A stretch of DNA of 64,000 bases, taken from an uncultured Gammaproteobacteria bacterium (GTDB lineage: Bacteria > Pseudomonadota > Gammaproteobacteria > HK1). Shown one piece after another: positions 63,992-64,000 of the stretch. A program made the position numbers and the translations under genes. The DNA lies in NCBI GenBank assembly GCA_947258715.1, contig CAMYJH010000010.1, forward strand, positions 154,321 to 218,320, written 5' to 3'. Below the pieces are notes generated by a model. The model saw only the letters and a list, made by a program, of their open reading frames with translations, did not search any database and was not told the origin of the DNA. Each line of letters starts with the position of its first letter. Positions within the stretch are counted from its first letter, which is position 1.

Positions 63992-64000
63992 ATCTAGTTA

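Overview
The window looks like a chromosomal segment of a GC-rich gammaproteobacterium-like (possibly betaproteobacterial) heterotroph. Supporting marks are the SH3-domain protein next to oligopeptidase A (prlC), the engB / cytochrome c4 / monohaem c / dsbA neighbourhood, a C+ type L31 protein, Fur with a Fur-box-like site, a type IV pilin accessory protein and an alginate-type polymerase module. I see no rRNA, tRNA, CRISPR array, prophage or intact insertion sequence. The species cannot be named from what is here.

Layout. (1) 1-10.8 kb: a broken DUF1684 gene, a phytanoyl-CoA dioxygenase family enzyme, two EamA transporters, a methyltransferase and a hydroxypyruvate isomerase family gene, a pair of nested MITE-like repeats, a DUF6134-like exported protein, a TfpZ-like protein, an acyl-CoA synthetase, an O-acetylhomoserine sulfhydrylase and a CoA-binding protein. 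(2) 10.8-20 kb: a molybdopterin oxidoreductase, MaoC, a fatty acid hydroxylase, a broken methyltransferase, a MATE pump, a DJ-1/PfpI protein, cysE, then about 1.3 kb of regulator debris (LysR, DUF1127-like, possibly MarR). (3) 20-28 kb: a chromosomal ParM-like actin, lrgAB, a broken marR beside a flavodoxin, a one-domain protein kinase, a second molybdopterin oxidoreductase, a beta-hydroxyacid dehydrogenase and an NrtS-type small membrane protein. (4) 28.2-38.8 kb: an alginate-like exopolysaccharide locus (algD, an ExeA-like ATPase, an AlgG-type epimerase fused to Sel1-like repeats, alg44, alg8, a second beta-helix protein) framed by two 202-bp direct repeats. (5) 38.8-47.4 kb: a truncated YHS gene, an FHA protein, an aldehyde dehydrogenase, a class V aminotransferase, tag, an outer-membrane barrel, glpK and a glutathione S-transferase. 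(6) 47.4-64 kb: housekeeping and redox genes (alkA-like, acyl-CoA synthetase, AcuI/YhdH, rhodanese, dsbA, two cytochromes c, engB, an M48 protease, a nuclease, rpmE, ubiD, xthA, SH3 protein, prlC, fur) with a DnaA-box cluster near 54.9 kb.

How the genes work together. The clearest functional unit is the polymer locus. AlgD would make GDP-mannuronate, Alg8 with the PilZ protein Alg44 would polymerise and move it across the inner membrane, and the AlgG-Sel1 fusion would epimerise and chaperone it in the periplasm. The usual algK, algE, algX, algL and acetylation genes are not in the window. Other small units are prlC with its SH3 partner (4-bp overlap), lrgA-lrgB, GST-glpK, alg8 overlapping the beta-helix gene, and the NrtS gene overlapping a 70-residue protein.

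A recurring feature is decay. At least five genes are broken by small lesions or truncation (DUF1684, methyltransferase, LysR, MarR, YHS), and further fragments lie at 38.6 kb and 19 kb. Several lesions are consistent with slippage in short tandem repeats.
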